This document shows positions 16,655 through 24,966 of a DNA stretch of 64,000 nucleotides, piece after piece. A model generated the notes under the pieces. The model had not been told where the DNA came from. It did not search any database and saw nothing but the letters and a program-made list of their open reading frames with translations. Positions within the stretch are counted from its first letter, which is position 1; each line of letters begins with the position of its first letter. Position numbers and translations under genes: made by a program. Origin of the DNA: Acidimicrobiaceae bacterium. Lineage in GTDB: Bacteria > Actinomycetota > Acidimicrobiia > Acidimicrobiales > Ilumatobacteraceae. The stretch is from positions 124,001-188,000 of the forward strand of contig JACJWG010000007.1 in the NCBI GenBank assembly GCA_020637235.1. Direction: 5' to 3'.

Positions 16655-16960
16655 TCAGACGCCCTTGCCGCCGAGTGGCTTGCACATGATGAGCTCGGGA
16701 CGGCCGCCGAGGAACGGCCCGATCGCGGGGCCGAGCGCCTTGAAGGCATCGGATCCCATGTGCGCGTCGAGCGCCGACTGGTCGGTGTACATCTCGTAGA
16801 ACCAGAGCACGTTCGCGTCGGCGAGGTCCTGCAGCAGGATGTAGGCCAGGGTGCCGGGTTCGTCCTGCGCGGTGGCGAGCGCGGTCTGCAGCGCGGCGGC
16901 GAGGTCGTCGCGCTTGCCTTCCTGCGCGGTGAGCTTGGCGATGACGGCGATGTCGGCCAT
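16655..16960 (-). CDS. Antibiotic biosynthesis monooxygenase (ABM) domain protein
   Basis: 101-residue single-domain dimeric alpha-beta barrel protein. VIAKLTAQEGKRDDLAAAL and the W-FYEMYTDQSALDAH block are typical of quinol monooxygenase YgiN-like proteins. Possible roles are quinone or aromatic oxidation. GAGGA precedes the ATG. First gene before trpC on the same strand; the link to tryptophan is only positional. Confidence 0.85.
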   Translation of the reverse strand: MADIAVIAKLTAQEGKRDDLAAALQTALATAQDEPGTLAYILLQDLADANVLWFYEMYTDQSALDAHMGSDAFKALGPAIGPFLGGRPELIMCKPLGGKGV

Positions 16961-17080
16961 GGGGGTCCTCGGTTCGTGTGCGATCGGCGAGATCGGGGTC
17001 GGATGCTGGCCGGGCGGCGCGCCCGGACGATCCCGGGTCGCCCGCGGGATCAGCGTGCGGCACCGTACCAGCGTGCCACC

Positions 17081-17803
17081 ATGTCGCACGTGGTGAACGC
17101 CGATGCCGAACGCACCGTCGTCGTCGTCGAGGACGACCCGAACATCGCCGACCTCGTCGACCTCTATCTCCGCCAAGCCGGGTTCCGGGTGCTGCAGGCC
17201 GCGACCGGGGCTCGTGGGCTCGAGCTGATCGCCCTGCACCGGCCGGTGCTCGTCGTGCTCGATGTCGGGCTGCCCGACGTCGACGGGTTCGAGGTGTGCC
17301 GCCAGATCCGCGCCGGCGGGTCGACGGCGGCGCTGCCCGTGCTGTTCCTCACCGCTCGCGACGGCGAGATCGACCGTGTGCTCGGCCTCGAGCTCGGCGC
17401 CGACGACTACGTCACGAAGCCGTTCTCGCCGCGCGAGCTCGTCGCGCGGGTGAAGGCGATCCTGCGACGGGGGTCGAACGGTGCGGCGAGTGACCTCCCG
17501 GGTGGCATCGCCGCGACCGTGCTCGACCTCGGCGATGCGATCACGATCGACCTCGCCCGACGCGAGGTGCGCGGTGCCGCCGGAGTGGTGGCACTCGCGA
17601 CCAAGGAGTTCGACCTGCTCGCCCACTTCGCCCGCCACCAGGGCATCGTGCTCAGCAGGCAGCAGTTGATCGACGCCGTGTGGGGCGCCGATTGGTACGG
17701 CGACGACCGCACCGTCGACGTGCACGTGCGGCAGTTGCGCAAGAAGCTGGGCGACGACCTGCCGCTCGCCACCGTGTGGGGTGTCGGGTACCGCCTCGGG
17801 TGA
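17081..17803 (+). CDS. OmpR/PhoB-family response regulator
   Basis: 240 residues. Receiver domain with acidic pocket VVVEDD and phosphorylated Asp61 (VLDVGLPD), switch Thr in FLTARD, and Lys in YVTKPFSP. Then a winged-helix DNA-binding domain with ATKEFDLLAHFARHQG..LSRQQLIDAVWG and DRTVDVHVRQLRKKLG. It is cotranscribed in direction with the secreted protein and the histidine kinase downstream, its likely partner. TACCAG sits 9 bases before the ATG. Confidence 0.93.
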   Translation: MSHVVNADAERTVVVVEDDPNIADLVDLYLRQAGFRVLQAATGARGLELIALHRPVLVVLDVGLPDVDGFEVCRQIRAGGSTAALPVLFLTARDGEIDRVLGLELGADDYVTKPFSPRELVARVKAILRRGSNGAASDLPGGIAATVLDLGDAITIDLARREVRGAAGVVALATKEFDLLAHFARHQGIVLSRQQLIDAVWGADWYGDDRTVDVHVRQLRKKLGDDLPLATVWGVGYRLG

Positions 17804-17914
17804 GCACGACACCACACGGCGGATGGGGGATCTCCCCGATGTCCCACGGACGGCCGGGGACGACGCTGGTCGGTGCCCGGCCCGTTGGGGGCCGCCGACC
17901 GACAGGAGCCCACC

Positions 17915-18292
17915 ATGTCCCGCACCACCGCTCACCGTCCGTTCCGCCTCCGCCGCCGGATCGTCACCCTCGCCGCCGCCGTTGCCATCGGTTCGTCAGG
18001 AGCCGCCGCCGTCGGGATGCCCGCGCAGGCTGCAGACGGTCCGCGTCCGCTTCCCGTCGGCACGATGTCGGGGCAGGAGCTGATGCTGTACTGCGCCCAG
18101 CAGGGCGGCCTGTTCGAAGGTGAGCTCGGTCAGGCGTACTACTGCGTCCTCCCGAACGGGGTCGTCATCTTCTGCAACTACCAGACCTCGCAGTGCGTGG
18201 TGCTGAAGACCGTGCCGCCCACCAAGCCCAGCCGCCCGGGCGCCGGCACCGTGGCACCTCGAACCGGGGTGGTGCTCACCCGGGGAGGCTGA
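17915..18292 (+). CDS. Small secreted cysteine-containing protein between regulator and kinase
   Basis: 125 residues, not recognised. A twin-arginine-rich, alanine-rich signal peptide runs to about residue 38 (cleavage probably after AQA). The mature part has four cysteines (LYCAQQGG, YYCVL, IFCNYQTSQC), able to form two disulphides, and a Pro/Thr-rich tail. CAGGAG precedes ATG. Its location between a response regulator and its kinase suggests that it acts outside the cell on the sensor, or is a co-regulated product. Confidence 0.7.
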   Translation: MSRTTAHRPFRLRRRIVTLAAAVAIGSSGAAAVGMPAQAADGPRPLPVGTMSGQELMLYCAQQGGLFEGELGQAYYCVLPNGVVIFCNYQTSQCVVLKTVPPTKPSRPGAGTVAPRTGVVLTRGG

Positions 18293-18302
18293 ACGCGTTG
18301 GC

Positions 18303-18308
18303 TAGGGT
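18303..18308 (+). promoter_or_regulatory. -10 box for leaderless upstream ORF and kinase
   Basis: TAGGGT ends 7 bases before the GTG at 18316, not before the kinase ATG. This gives the kinase its own promoter. Confidence 0.5.
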
Positions 18309-18315
18309 CGTCGGC

Positions 18316-18348
18316 GTGTCCAGCGAGGTCGGCCCGATCCGTCGATGA
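18316..18348 (+). other. Leaderless 10-residue upstream ORF coupled to histidine kinase
   Basis: GTG 7 bases after TAGGGT opens the frame MSSEVGPIRR, whose TGA overlaps the kinase ATG as ATGA. It would let ribosomes entering at the RNA 5' end reinitiate on a gene with no ribosome site. The same arrangement and length occurs before phoH. Confidence 0.5.
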
Positions 18349-19712
18349 CACGCCGGCTCGTGGTCTGGATGGTGGGCCTGGTGGCCGCCACGCTCGTGAT
18401 CGCCGGCCTCGGCACGCTCGTGTTGGCGAACGTGCGGGCGCGAACCGACACCGAGCAGGAGCTGCGCGCACAAGCCACGACGATCGCGGCCAACCTGGCG
18501 CTGTTCTTCGACGAGACCGACGCACCGCTCGACGACCAGGCCGTCGAACAGCGACTCCGCCAACTCACGCTGCTGCGGCGGGTCGTCGACCTCGACGGGT
18601 TCGCCGTCGTGTCCCTCGATCCGGACCTCGACCCGAACCAGTTGCCGAGCGGGGTCGACCCGGAGCTGGTCGACGTCGACGGCCTCCGAACCGGACGGCT
18701 GACGAGCACGCACGACGGCGAGTTGGTGATGGCCGCAGCGCCGATCGAGCTGGGCGATGCACGCAGCGGTGCGGTCGTGCTCGCCCGCCGGGCCGACGTC
18801 GGGCTCGGTCCCGCTGCGCGCTACTTCGTGGTGGCAGCGGTCGCGTCGGCGTCGATCGCGCTCCTCGCGGCGGTGCTGGTCGGTCGGCGGATCTCCCGGC
18901 CGATCCAGGCTGCGTCGGCGGCGGCCACCCGCATCGCCGCCGGCGAGCTCGCCACCCGGTTGCCGGTGCGGGCCGGACGTGGTGACGAACTCGACCAACT
19001 GTCGCGCGATGTGAACGAGATGGCCGGCACGCTCGAACGGTCACGAGCGCTCGAGCAGCAGTTCCTGTTGTCCGTGAGCCACGACCTCCGCACCCCGCTC
19101 ACCTCGATCCGCGGGTACGCCGAGGCGATCGCCGACGGTGCGGCGGATCCGCAGCGCGCCGCCGCGGTGATCTCGGCCGAGTCGAGACGACTCGAGCGAC
19201 TGGTGGCCGACCTGCTCGACCTCGCCAAGGTGCAGGCGTCGAGCTTCTCGCTCGAACTCGAGCCGCTCGACCTCGCCCAGCTGGCAGAGGTGGCGGTCGA
19301 CGGGTTCGCGCCCGATGCCACCGACCGTGGACTGCTGCTGCAGGCGATCACGCCGCCGCTCGCCGTCACGGTGGATGCCGACCGCGACCGCCTCGGCCAG
19401 GTGGCCGCGAACCTCATCGAGAACGCGATGAAGTACGCCACCACGGGTGTGGTGGTGCGGGTCGACACGGTCGGCGGCCGGGCCGTGTTCACCGTCACCG
19501 ACGACGGTGCCGGTATCGACCCGGCGGATCTGCCCCACGTGTTCGAACGCCTCTACGTCGCCCGCCGCCAGCCCGCCCGCCGCGAGAGCTCGAGCGGTCT
19601 CGGCCTGGCGATCGTGAGCCAACTCGTCGAGGCGATGGGCGGCGAGGTGTCGGTGACGAGCGAGGTCGGCCACGGCACCACGTTCGCCGTCATGCTGCCG
19701 TGCCGGGCGTGA
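18345..19712 (+). CDS. Sensor histidine kinase
   Basis: 455-residue membrane kinase. TM helices at about 8-29 and 161-180 enclose a 130-residue extracytoplasmic sensor with no recognised fold. HAMP follows (RRISRPIQAASAAATRIAAGEL), then HisKA with phospho-acceptor His246 in SVSHDLRTPL, and an HATPase with NLIENAMKYA, DDGAGI and SSGLGLAIVSQL. Partner of the upstream response regulator by position. Confidence 0.93.
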   Translation: MTRRLVVWMVGLVAATLVIAGLGTLVLANVRARTDTEQELRAQATTIAANLALFFDETDAPLDDQAVEQRLRQLTLLRRVVDLDGFAVVSLDPDLDPNQLPSGVDPELVDVDGLRTGRLTSTHDGELVMAAAPIELGDARSGAVVLARRADVGLGPAARYFVVAAVASASIALLAAVLVGRRISRPIQAASAAATRIAAGELATRLPVRAGRGDELDQLSRDVNEMAGTLERSRALEQQFLLSVSHDLRTPLTSIRGYAEAIADGAADPQRAAAVISAESRRLERLVADLLDLAKVQASSFSLELEPLDLAQLAEVAVDGFAPDATDRGLLLQAITPPLAVTVDADRDRLGQVAANLIENAMKYATTGVVVRVDTVGGRAVFTVTDDGAGIDPADLPHVFERLYVARRQPARRESSSGLGLAIVSQLVEAMGGEVSVTSEVGHGTTFAVMLPCRA

Positions 19713-19715
19713 CGG

Positions 19716-20984
19716 TCAGTTGGGCGGCTCGCCCGCCAGGCCGAGCACGTGCCGGCGGACGGCCCAACCGGCGGCGAGGGTGGCCACGGCCATCATGGCC
19801 GGTCCCGAGGCGACGGATGCACCGAGACCGACCACCACGGCGACGGCGACGATGCTCGAGACCGACTCGGCGACTCGGATGCCGGTGACGGTGCGCTGGA
19901 CCCCGCGCGCCGCGGCGAGCGCGCCATACGGGGTGCTCGCCGAGCTGGCCGCTGCGTAGGCGGTCCAGGCCAGCAGCGCGAGCGACGACAGCTCGTCGGC
20001 TTCTCCGACCACGATCGAGCTCCACACCGGTTCACCGAGCACGGCCAGCACGCCGACGCCGGCGACGAGTGACGCGAGGCGCACCACCTGCCGGTCGGTC
20101 GCCGCCACCTGCGCCGCGAGTGGGCGGTCGCGGGTGCGTGCGTAGCCGGCGAACAAGAAGTTGGCCATGCCGCCGATCACGTGGATCGCCGGGGCCACGA
20201 CGAGCCGAGCTGCCTCGACCCGCCCGTACGCCGTCGCCCCCGCCACGGCGATCCCGACCAGGCGCAGGGCTGTGATCGTCGCCAATCGCATGAACTGCTG
20301 CACGGCACGCCAGCGGCCGTAGGCCCACACCTCGTCGGATCGCGGCCGCCGCAGCGCGCCGAGGCGGCGTTCGTCCGCCGGCAGCAGTGCGACCACGGCG
20401 ATCAGCGCGGCCGTCTGGCCGACCGCCACCGCGGCGAGGAACGACCCGAGCGTCACCCGCCCGGCGATGCCGATCGCGGCGAGCGAGATCACGGATGCGG
20501 CGAGGGCGACCAGGTCGACGACGACCACCGACCAGAAGCGCATCACCGCCATCAGCAGCCGTCGACCGACCTCTTCGAGCAGGAACAGCGGTGTCGCGAT
20601 CACGAACCACACGGCGGTGACGGCGTCCACGTCCAGGTCGAGCCGTCCGCCGGACGCCGACACCACGACGGCCACGGCTGCCCCGCCCACGGCGACGACG
20701 GCGGCCCACGACACCAGGCTCGACCGGATCCGCGCTGCGGTGCGGTCGAGCACGGTGAGCGAGTCGCCCACCATGCCGGAGGCCACGCCGGCGCCGAGGA
20801 CCATCACGCCGAACAGGGCGGAGAACACGGCCAGCCCGTCGAGGCCGAGCGTCCGGGCGACGATCGCCTGCAGCAGGAAGCTGCCGAGCGCCTGGACGAG
20901 TTGCACCACCGCGGCACCGGACGCGCGCAGCCGCGACCCGACCCCCGCTGCCCGCTCGCGCACCCGGCCGAGGGTGCCCGGCAT
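19716..20984 (-). CDS. Polysaccharide/lipid flippase-like multispanning membrane protein
   Basis: 422 residues with about 12 hydrophobic helices and few charged residues, resembling MATE/MVF-type oligosaccharide exporters: VVQLVQALGSFLLQAIVARTLG at the N-terminus is typical of Wzx-like proteins. Substrate unknown; no glycosyltransferases are adjacent. It ends 3 bases from the convergent kinase gene. Confidence 0.7.
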   Translation of the reverse strand: MPGTLGRVRERAAGVGSRLRASGAAVVQLVQALGSFLLQAIVARTLGLDGLAVFSALFGVMVLGAGVASGMVGDSLTVLDRTAARIRSSLVSWAAVVAVGGAAVAVVVSASGGRLDLDVDAVTAVWFVIATPLFLLEEVGRRLLMAVMRFWSVVVVDLVALAASVISLAAIGIAGRVTLGSFLAAVAVGQTAALIAVVALLPADERRLGALRRPRSDEVWAYGRWRAVQQFMRLATITALRLVGIAVAGATAYGRVEAARLVVAPAIHVIGGMANFLFAGYARTRDRPLAAQVAATDRQVVRLASLVAGVGVLAVLGEPVWSSIVVGEADELSSLALLAWTAYAAASSASTPYGALAAARGVQRTVTGIRVAESVSSIVAVAVVVGLGASVASGPAMMAVATLAAGWAVRRHVLGLAGEPPN

Positions 20985-21036
20985 CCGTGTCCGTCCGGTC
21001 GCGTTCGTTTGTCGGCTTCGCGCCGAATCCGCGGCG

Positions 21037-22347
21037 TCAGAAGCCGAGGCGCGCGCGGATCTCGGTCTCGAGCTCCGCGATCGGCACCCGCACCTGGGCG
21101 GTGGTGTCGCGCTCGCGGATGGTGACCGCGTCGTCCTCGAGCGAGTCGAAGTCGACGGTGACGCACAGCGGCGTCCCGATCTCGTCCTGGCGGCGGTAAC
21201 GCTTGCCGATCGACTGGGTGTCGTCGTAGTCGACCATGTACCGATCGCCGAGGCGGGTGAAGATCTGGCGTGCGAGCGGGCTGAGCGTGTCCTTCTTGCT
21301 GAGCGGCAGCACCGCCACCTTGTACGGCGCGAGCCGCGGGTGCAGCCGCAGGATCGTGCGCTTCTCGCCCTCCACCTCGTCCTCGTCGTACGCGGCGAGC
21401 AGGAACGCCGCCATCGCCCGGTTCACACCGGCCGCCGGTTCGATCACGTAGGGCACGTACCGCTCGTTGGCGGCCTGGTCGAAGAAGTCGAGCTTCTGGC
21501 CGGCGTGCTGGGCGTGCTGCTTCAGGTCGTAGTCCGTGCGCTGGGCGATGCCCTCGAGCTCACCCCAGCCCCACGGGTACATGAACTCGACGTCGCTCGT
21601 GCCTGCCGAGTAGTGGCTGAGCTCGTCGGCGTCGTGGGCGCGCAGGCGCAGCATGTCGGCCGGGATGCCGAGGTCGACGTACCACTGGAAGCGGGCCTGG
21701 CACCAGTACTCGTACCACCGGGCGCTCTCGGCCGGGGGCACGAAGAACTCGCACTCCATCTGCTCGAACTCGCGGGTGCGGAAGATGAAGTTGCCGGGCG
21801 TGATCTCGTTGCGGAAGCTCTTGCCCACCTGGGCGATGCCGAACGGCGGCTTCTTGCGGCTGGTCTGCAGCACGTTCAGGAAGTTCACGAACATGCCCTG
21901 CGCCGTCTCGGGACGCATGTACACCTCGGCCCCCGACCCCTCGACCGGGCCGGCGTAGGTCTTGAACATGAGGTTGAACGCACGGGCCTCGGTGAACGAC
22001 CCCGTGGCGCCGCAGTTCGGGCAGGTGTCCGGATCGGTCAGGTGGTCCTCGCGGAAGCGCTGCTTGCACGTCGTGCAGTCGACGAGTGGATCGCTGAAGT
22101 TGGCGAGGTGACCGCTGGCTTCGAACACGGCGGGAGGCGCCAGGATCGCGGCGTCGATCAGGAGGACGTCGTCGCGCTGTTGCACCATGGTACGGATCCA
22201 TGCCTCGCGCACGTTGCGCAGCATCAGCGATCCGAGCGGGCCGTAGTCGTAGCTGGAGCGGAAACCGCCGTAGATCTCGGCCGACGGGTACACGAACCCG
22301 CGTCGCTTGCAGAGGTTGACGATCTGGTCGAGGTCGGTCGCTGGCAC
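21037..22347 (-). CDS. glyS: Glycyl-tRNA synthetase (dimeric, GlyQS type)
   Basis: 436 residues. Class II aaRS motif 2 is seen in FGIAQVGKSFRNEI, with FRTREFEQMECEFF after it and motif 3 in AAGVNRAMAAFLLAAY; YPSAEIYGGFRSSYDYGPLG is the dimeric-enzyme N-terminus. A zinc site is formed by CTTCKQ and CPNCGA. No ATG fits: GTG 22347 is chosen because it opens the conserved part and lies 7 bases after a -10 box, making the message leaderless. Confidence 0.96.
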   Translation of the reverse strand: MPATDLDQIVNLCKRRGFVYPSAEIYGGFRSSYDYGPLGSLMLRNVREAWIRTMVQQRDDVLLIDAAILAPPAVFEASGHLANFSDPLVDCTTCKQRFREDHLTDPDTCPNCGATGSFTEARAFNLMFKTYAGPVEGSGAEVYMRPETAQGMFVNFLNVLQTSRKKPPFGIAQVGKSFRNEITPGNFIFRTREFEQMECEFFVPPAESARWYEYWCQARFQWYVDLGIPADMLRLRAHDADELSHYSAGTSDVEFMYPWGWGELEGIAQRTDYDLKQHAQHAGQKLDFFDQAANERYVPYVIEPAAGVNRAMAAFLLAAYDEDEVEGEKRTILRLHPRLAPYKVAVLPLSKKDTLSPLARQIFTRLGDRYMVDYDDTQSIGKRYRRQDEIGTPLCVTVDFDSLEDDAVTIRERDTTAQVRVPIAELETEIRARLGF

Positions 22348-22354
22348 GGTCGAC

Positions 22355-22360
22355 AGGCTA
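22355..22360 (-). promoter_or_regulatory. -10 box of leaderless glyS
   Basis: TAGCCT on the minus strand ends 7 bases before the glyS GTG. The 11-bp repeat array begins about 75 bases further upstream. Confidence 0.55.
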
Positions 22361-22446
22361 GGGCCCGACCCTTCGAGCGGGACGCCCGATTCGTCCCGAC
22401 ATCGTCGGCGGCACCAGCGCCGGTGTGGTGCTCCGGTCGGGTTCGG

Positions 22447-22534
22447 GACGGGTTCGGGACGGGTTCTGGACGGGTTCTGGACGGGTTCTGGACGGGTTCT
22501 GGACGGGTTCTGGACGGGTTCTGGACGGGTTCTG
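22447..22534. repeat. 11-bp tandem array between glyS and a lipoprotein gene
   Basis: Eight uninterrupted units of GACGGGTTCTG (the first two read GACGGGTTCGG) with partial units at both ends, in the 257-base divergent gap. The unit is close to one helical turn, so bound proteins would face the same side. Confidence 0.9.
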
Positions 22535-22604
22535 GACGGGAATGACGCACCGGACGGCTTCCGCCCGGCCAGCATGGGGCATCCACCGGGAGAGGGAGAT
22601 CGTC

Positions 22605-23474
22605 GTGCACCTCCGGCGCACCGCCACCGTCCGTCCACATCACGTCGCCGGCCTGCTCGCTGCGGCGTCACTGCTCCTCGCCGCGTGCGGGAGCGACGAC
22701 GCGTCCACCACCGACGGCGAGTCGACGGCGTCGACCGAGACCGCCGCCTCCGAGTCGACCGTGATCGACACGACCGTCGCTCCCACCACCACCGCGGTCG
22801 CGCCGGCGACCTCGGCCGCACCGGCGCCGGACTCCACCGCCCCGACCGTCCCGAGCACCACCGCCCCGGCCACCACGGCAGCGCCCACCACGGTCGCACC
22901 GCTCGTGGCCGCCGATCTCGACCTCGGCGAGGCAGCGATCGGTCCGGTGGCCTTCGGCACCGGCGTCGATCCGGCGATCGCGGTGCTGGCCGCCGTGCTC
23001 GGCGTGGCGGCCATCGACGAGACCCACGAGTATCCCTACGCCGACGAGGTGACCGGCGTGTACCTCGACGACGAGGACGGCATCTTCGCGTTCCCGCTGC
23101 TCCGGCGGGTGTGCTTCGCCAACGGGTTGTGCACCTCGTTCGGCGGGCGAGACGCCGCCGATCTGCAACTCGTCGGGTACGACTACTACTCGGCCGAGGT
23201 GCCGGCCGACCCCGTGCTCACCACCACGGCCGGCGTGCCGCTCGGCGCACGCTGGAGCGACCACCTCGACGCGATGACCGCCGACCCGGGTGGCTGTTAC
23301 TCGCAGGGCTTCGGCGCCTCGGGCGGCGCGATGCTGGTGCTGGTGTCGAACGGCGAGTTCTTCGGCACCTTCGACGGCGAGACCTACGTGACCGCCGTAC
23401 CCGACCCGTCGGTGGTGACGGTGTACGGCATCTTCTCGGGCGAGAACCCCGGCTACCTGTACGACGACTGCTGA
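22605..23474 (+). CDS. Secreted lipoprotein with Thr/Ala-rich linker, function unknown
   Basis: 289 residues. Signal peptide with lipobox LAAC followed by an acidic start (GSDD), then a linker of about 70 residues rich in Thr, Ala and Pro, and a C-terminal domain with four cysteines (RRVCFANGLC, GGCYSQ and the final DDC). The domain repeats a pattern of alternating beta segments but no family is recognised. GAGGGAG precedes the GTG start, which is preferred over longer frames that run through the 11-bp repeats. Confidence 0.75.
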   Translation: MHLRRTATVRPHHVAGLLAAASLLLAACGSDDASTTDGESTASTETAASESTVIDTTVAPTTTAVAPATSAAPAPDSTAPTVPSTTAPATTAAPTTVAPLVAADLDLGEAAIGPVAFGTGVDPAIAVLAAVLGVAAIDETHEYPYADEVTGVYLDDEDGIFAFPLLRRVCFANGLCTSFGGRDAADLQLVGYDYYSAEVPADPVLTTTAGVPLGARWSDHLDAMTADPGGCYSQGFGASGGAMLVLVSNGEFFGTFDGETYVTAVPDPSVVTVYGIFSGENPGYLYDDC

Positions 23475-23485
23475 CCGTCCCGCCC

Positions 23486-23580
23486 TTCGTGAGCCGGATG
23501 CGCACCAGGAGCGCATGCGGCTCACGAACCGAGTTCTTCCGTGAGCCGGATGCGCACGGGCTGCGCATCCGGCTCACGAA
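23486..23580. terminator. Two consecutive long hairpins at a convergent gene end
   Basis: The first pairs TTCGTGAGCCGGATGCGC with an arm carrying one mismatch (7-base loop, 23486-23528). The second pairs GTGAGCCGGATGCGCA perfectly over 16 bases (23541-23577, 5-base loop). Both arms share one sequence, so the gap is a duplicated palindrome. No T-run. Likely bidirectional terminator or dispersed palindromic repeat. Confidence 0.7.
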
Positions 23581-23586
23581 GCGGCG

Positions 23587-24309
23587 TCAGTGGGATTCGA
23601 ACATCGCGACGGTGCGGAGCCGGCGTTCCAGGTGGTGTTCGAGCGCCCGGTTCGCGTGGGCGGCGACCTCGTGGGTGATCGGGCTCGCCGGCAGGTCGAG
23701 CGCCTCGTTCAACCTGCCCCCCAGGATCATCCGCATCACGGCGAGCGCGTCGGGCGACAGCGATGCACCCGAGCGACACGAGCGGCACAGCACGCCACCC
23801 TCGGCGACGTCGAACGCGACGAGCGGGTCCTCGGCGCCGCAGCGGACGCACTCGTCGAGCTCGGGACGCACGCCCTCGGACGCCAGCAGCTTCCAGTAGA
23901 AGGCCGGCACCACCAGCGGCCCGGAGCGCTCGGCCACGGTGCGCAGCGCGCCGACGAGCATCCGGTACAGGTGGGGCGCCGGCTCGCGGTCGAGCGCCAT
24001 CTGGTCGACCGCCTCCACGAGCGCCAGACCGTTGGTCAGGTGGTCGAGGTCGCTCACCAGCGGCGCGAGCGTGTCGACCGACTCGGCCTGACTGACGATG
24101 TCGAGCTCGCGGCCCTGGTACATCAGCAGTCGCACGTGGCTGAGCGGCTCGAGCCGCGCCCCGAACTTCGACATCGTCTTGCGGACACCCTTGGCCACGG
24201 CGCGCACCTTGCCGTGGTGCTCGGTGAGCAGCACCACGATCCGGTCGGCCTCGCCGAGCTTGTACGTGCGCAGGACCACGGCCGTGTCGCGATAGAGCGG
24301 GTTCGTCAC
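23587..24309 (-). CDS. recO: DNA repair protein RecO
   Basis: 240 residues. N-terminal OB-fold start YRDTAVVLRTYKLGEADRIVVLLTEHHGKVRAVAKGVRK is the RecO signature, and the zinc site is formed by CVRCG and CRSC about 20 residues apart. RecO loads RecA with RecR onto SSB-coated DNA. GTG start, 9 bases after the cis-prenyltransferase-like gene on the same strand, so the two are probably one transcript. Confidence 0.94.
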   Translation of the reverse strand: MTNPLYRDTAVVLRTYKLGEADRIVVLLTEHHGKVRAVAKGVRKTMSKFGARLEPLSHVRLLMYQGRELDIVSQAESVDTLAPLVSDLDHLTNGLALVEAVDQMALDREPAPHLYRMLVGALRTVAERSGPLVVPAFYWKLLASEGVRPELDECVRCGAEDPLVAFDVAEGGVLCRSCRSGASLSPDALAVMRMILGGRLNEALDLPASPITHEVAAHANRALEHHLERRLRTVAMFESH

Positions 24310-24318
24310 GGCAGCCGC

Positions 24319-24879
24319 TCAGTCGAGGCCGCCGAAACGGCGATGGCGGCGACGGAACGCGTCGAGGGCACCGGTGAGGTGCTCGGCGCGCAGGTCGGCC
24401 CACGCCACCGGCAGGTACACCAACTCGGCATACGCGAGCTCCCACACGAGCGAGGTGGGCAGTCGGTCGGGGGTGCCGAGCAGCAACACGAGATCGGGTT
24501 CGGTGAGCGCAGGGGCGAGCAACTCGGCCGCCACGGCGGGTTCGCTCAGCTCGCCGCTCTCGGACAGCTTGCGCAAGGTGACCACCAGGCGCTCGCGCCC
24601 GTCGGGGATCGGGTCGACGATCACGCTGCACCCGTCGAGCGGCACGACGTCGTGGTGGATCGGCCGCGACCGCTCGGCGTCGGGACCGCGCTCGAACGGC
24701 CGCAACGTCAGCCACCGGGCACCGGCGGCCGCCGACAGCGCTCCGAGTACCTGGATCCGTTCGCGCCACTGGGCGTCGTCGAGATCGCCCCACTCGGCCA
24801 CCGTGCCGCCGACCACCATCACGTGCTGCAGCGACCGCTGCGCCTCGTTCGTGGCGGCCTGCTGGGCGCGACTCGACAT
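24319..24879 (-). CDS. Catalytically degenerate cis-prenyltransferase homologue
   Basis: 186 residues. The C-terminal part (LPTSLVWELAYAELVYLPVAWADL..ALDAFRRRHRRFGGLD) matches the end of undecaprenyl diphosphate synthases, including the RRFGG tail. The catalytic DGNGRWA motif is replaced by VVGGTVAEWG, and the middle FSTENW region is gone, so the protein should be inactive alone. It is divergent from a complete uppS 87 bases away. In eukaryotes and some archaea an inactive subunit activates the catalytic one; that role here is inference. The protein is shorter than UppS (about 235-250). Confidence 0.65.
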   Translation of the reverse strand: MSSRAQQAATNEAQRSLQHVMVVGGTVAEWGDLDDAQWRERIQVLGALSAAAGARWLTLRPFERGPDAERSRPIHHDVVPLDGCSVIVDPIPDGRERLVVTLRKLSESGELSEPAVAAELLAPALTEPDLVLLLGTPDRLPTSLVWELAYAELVYLPVAWADLRAEHLTGALDAFRRRHRRFGGLD

Positions 24880-24950
24880 GGTCGCATTCTCCCACGCGAC
24901 CCCCACCTGTCACGAGCACTCGTGCACGTCGCCGGCGATGGGTCGACGAG

Positions 24951-24956
24951 TAGGGT
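24951..24956 (+). promoter_or_regulatory. -10 box of leaderless uppS
   Basis: TAGGGT ends 10 bases before the uppS GTG. Confidence 0.5.
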
Positions 24957-24966
24957 GGCTCGCATC

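Noticed and set aside
16961..17080. Tryptophan attenuator before the trp series
   Set aside because: No Trp-rich leader peptide or alternate hairpins were found; only a possible TACGGT box and a ribosome site are visible.
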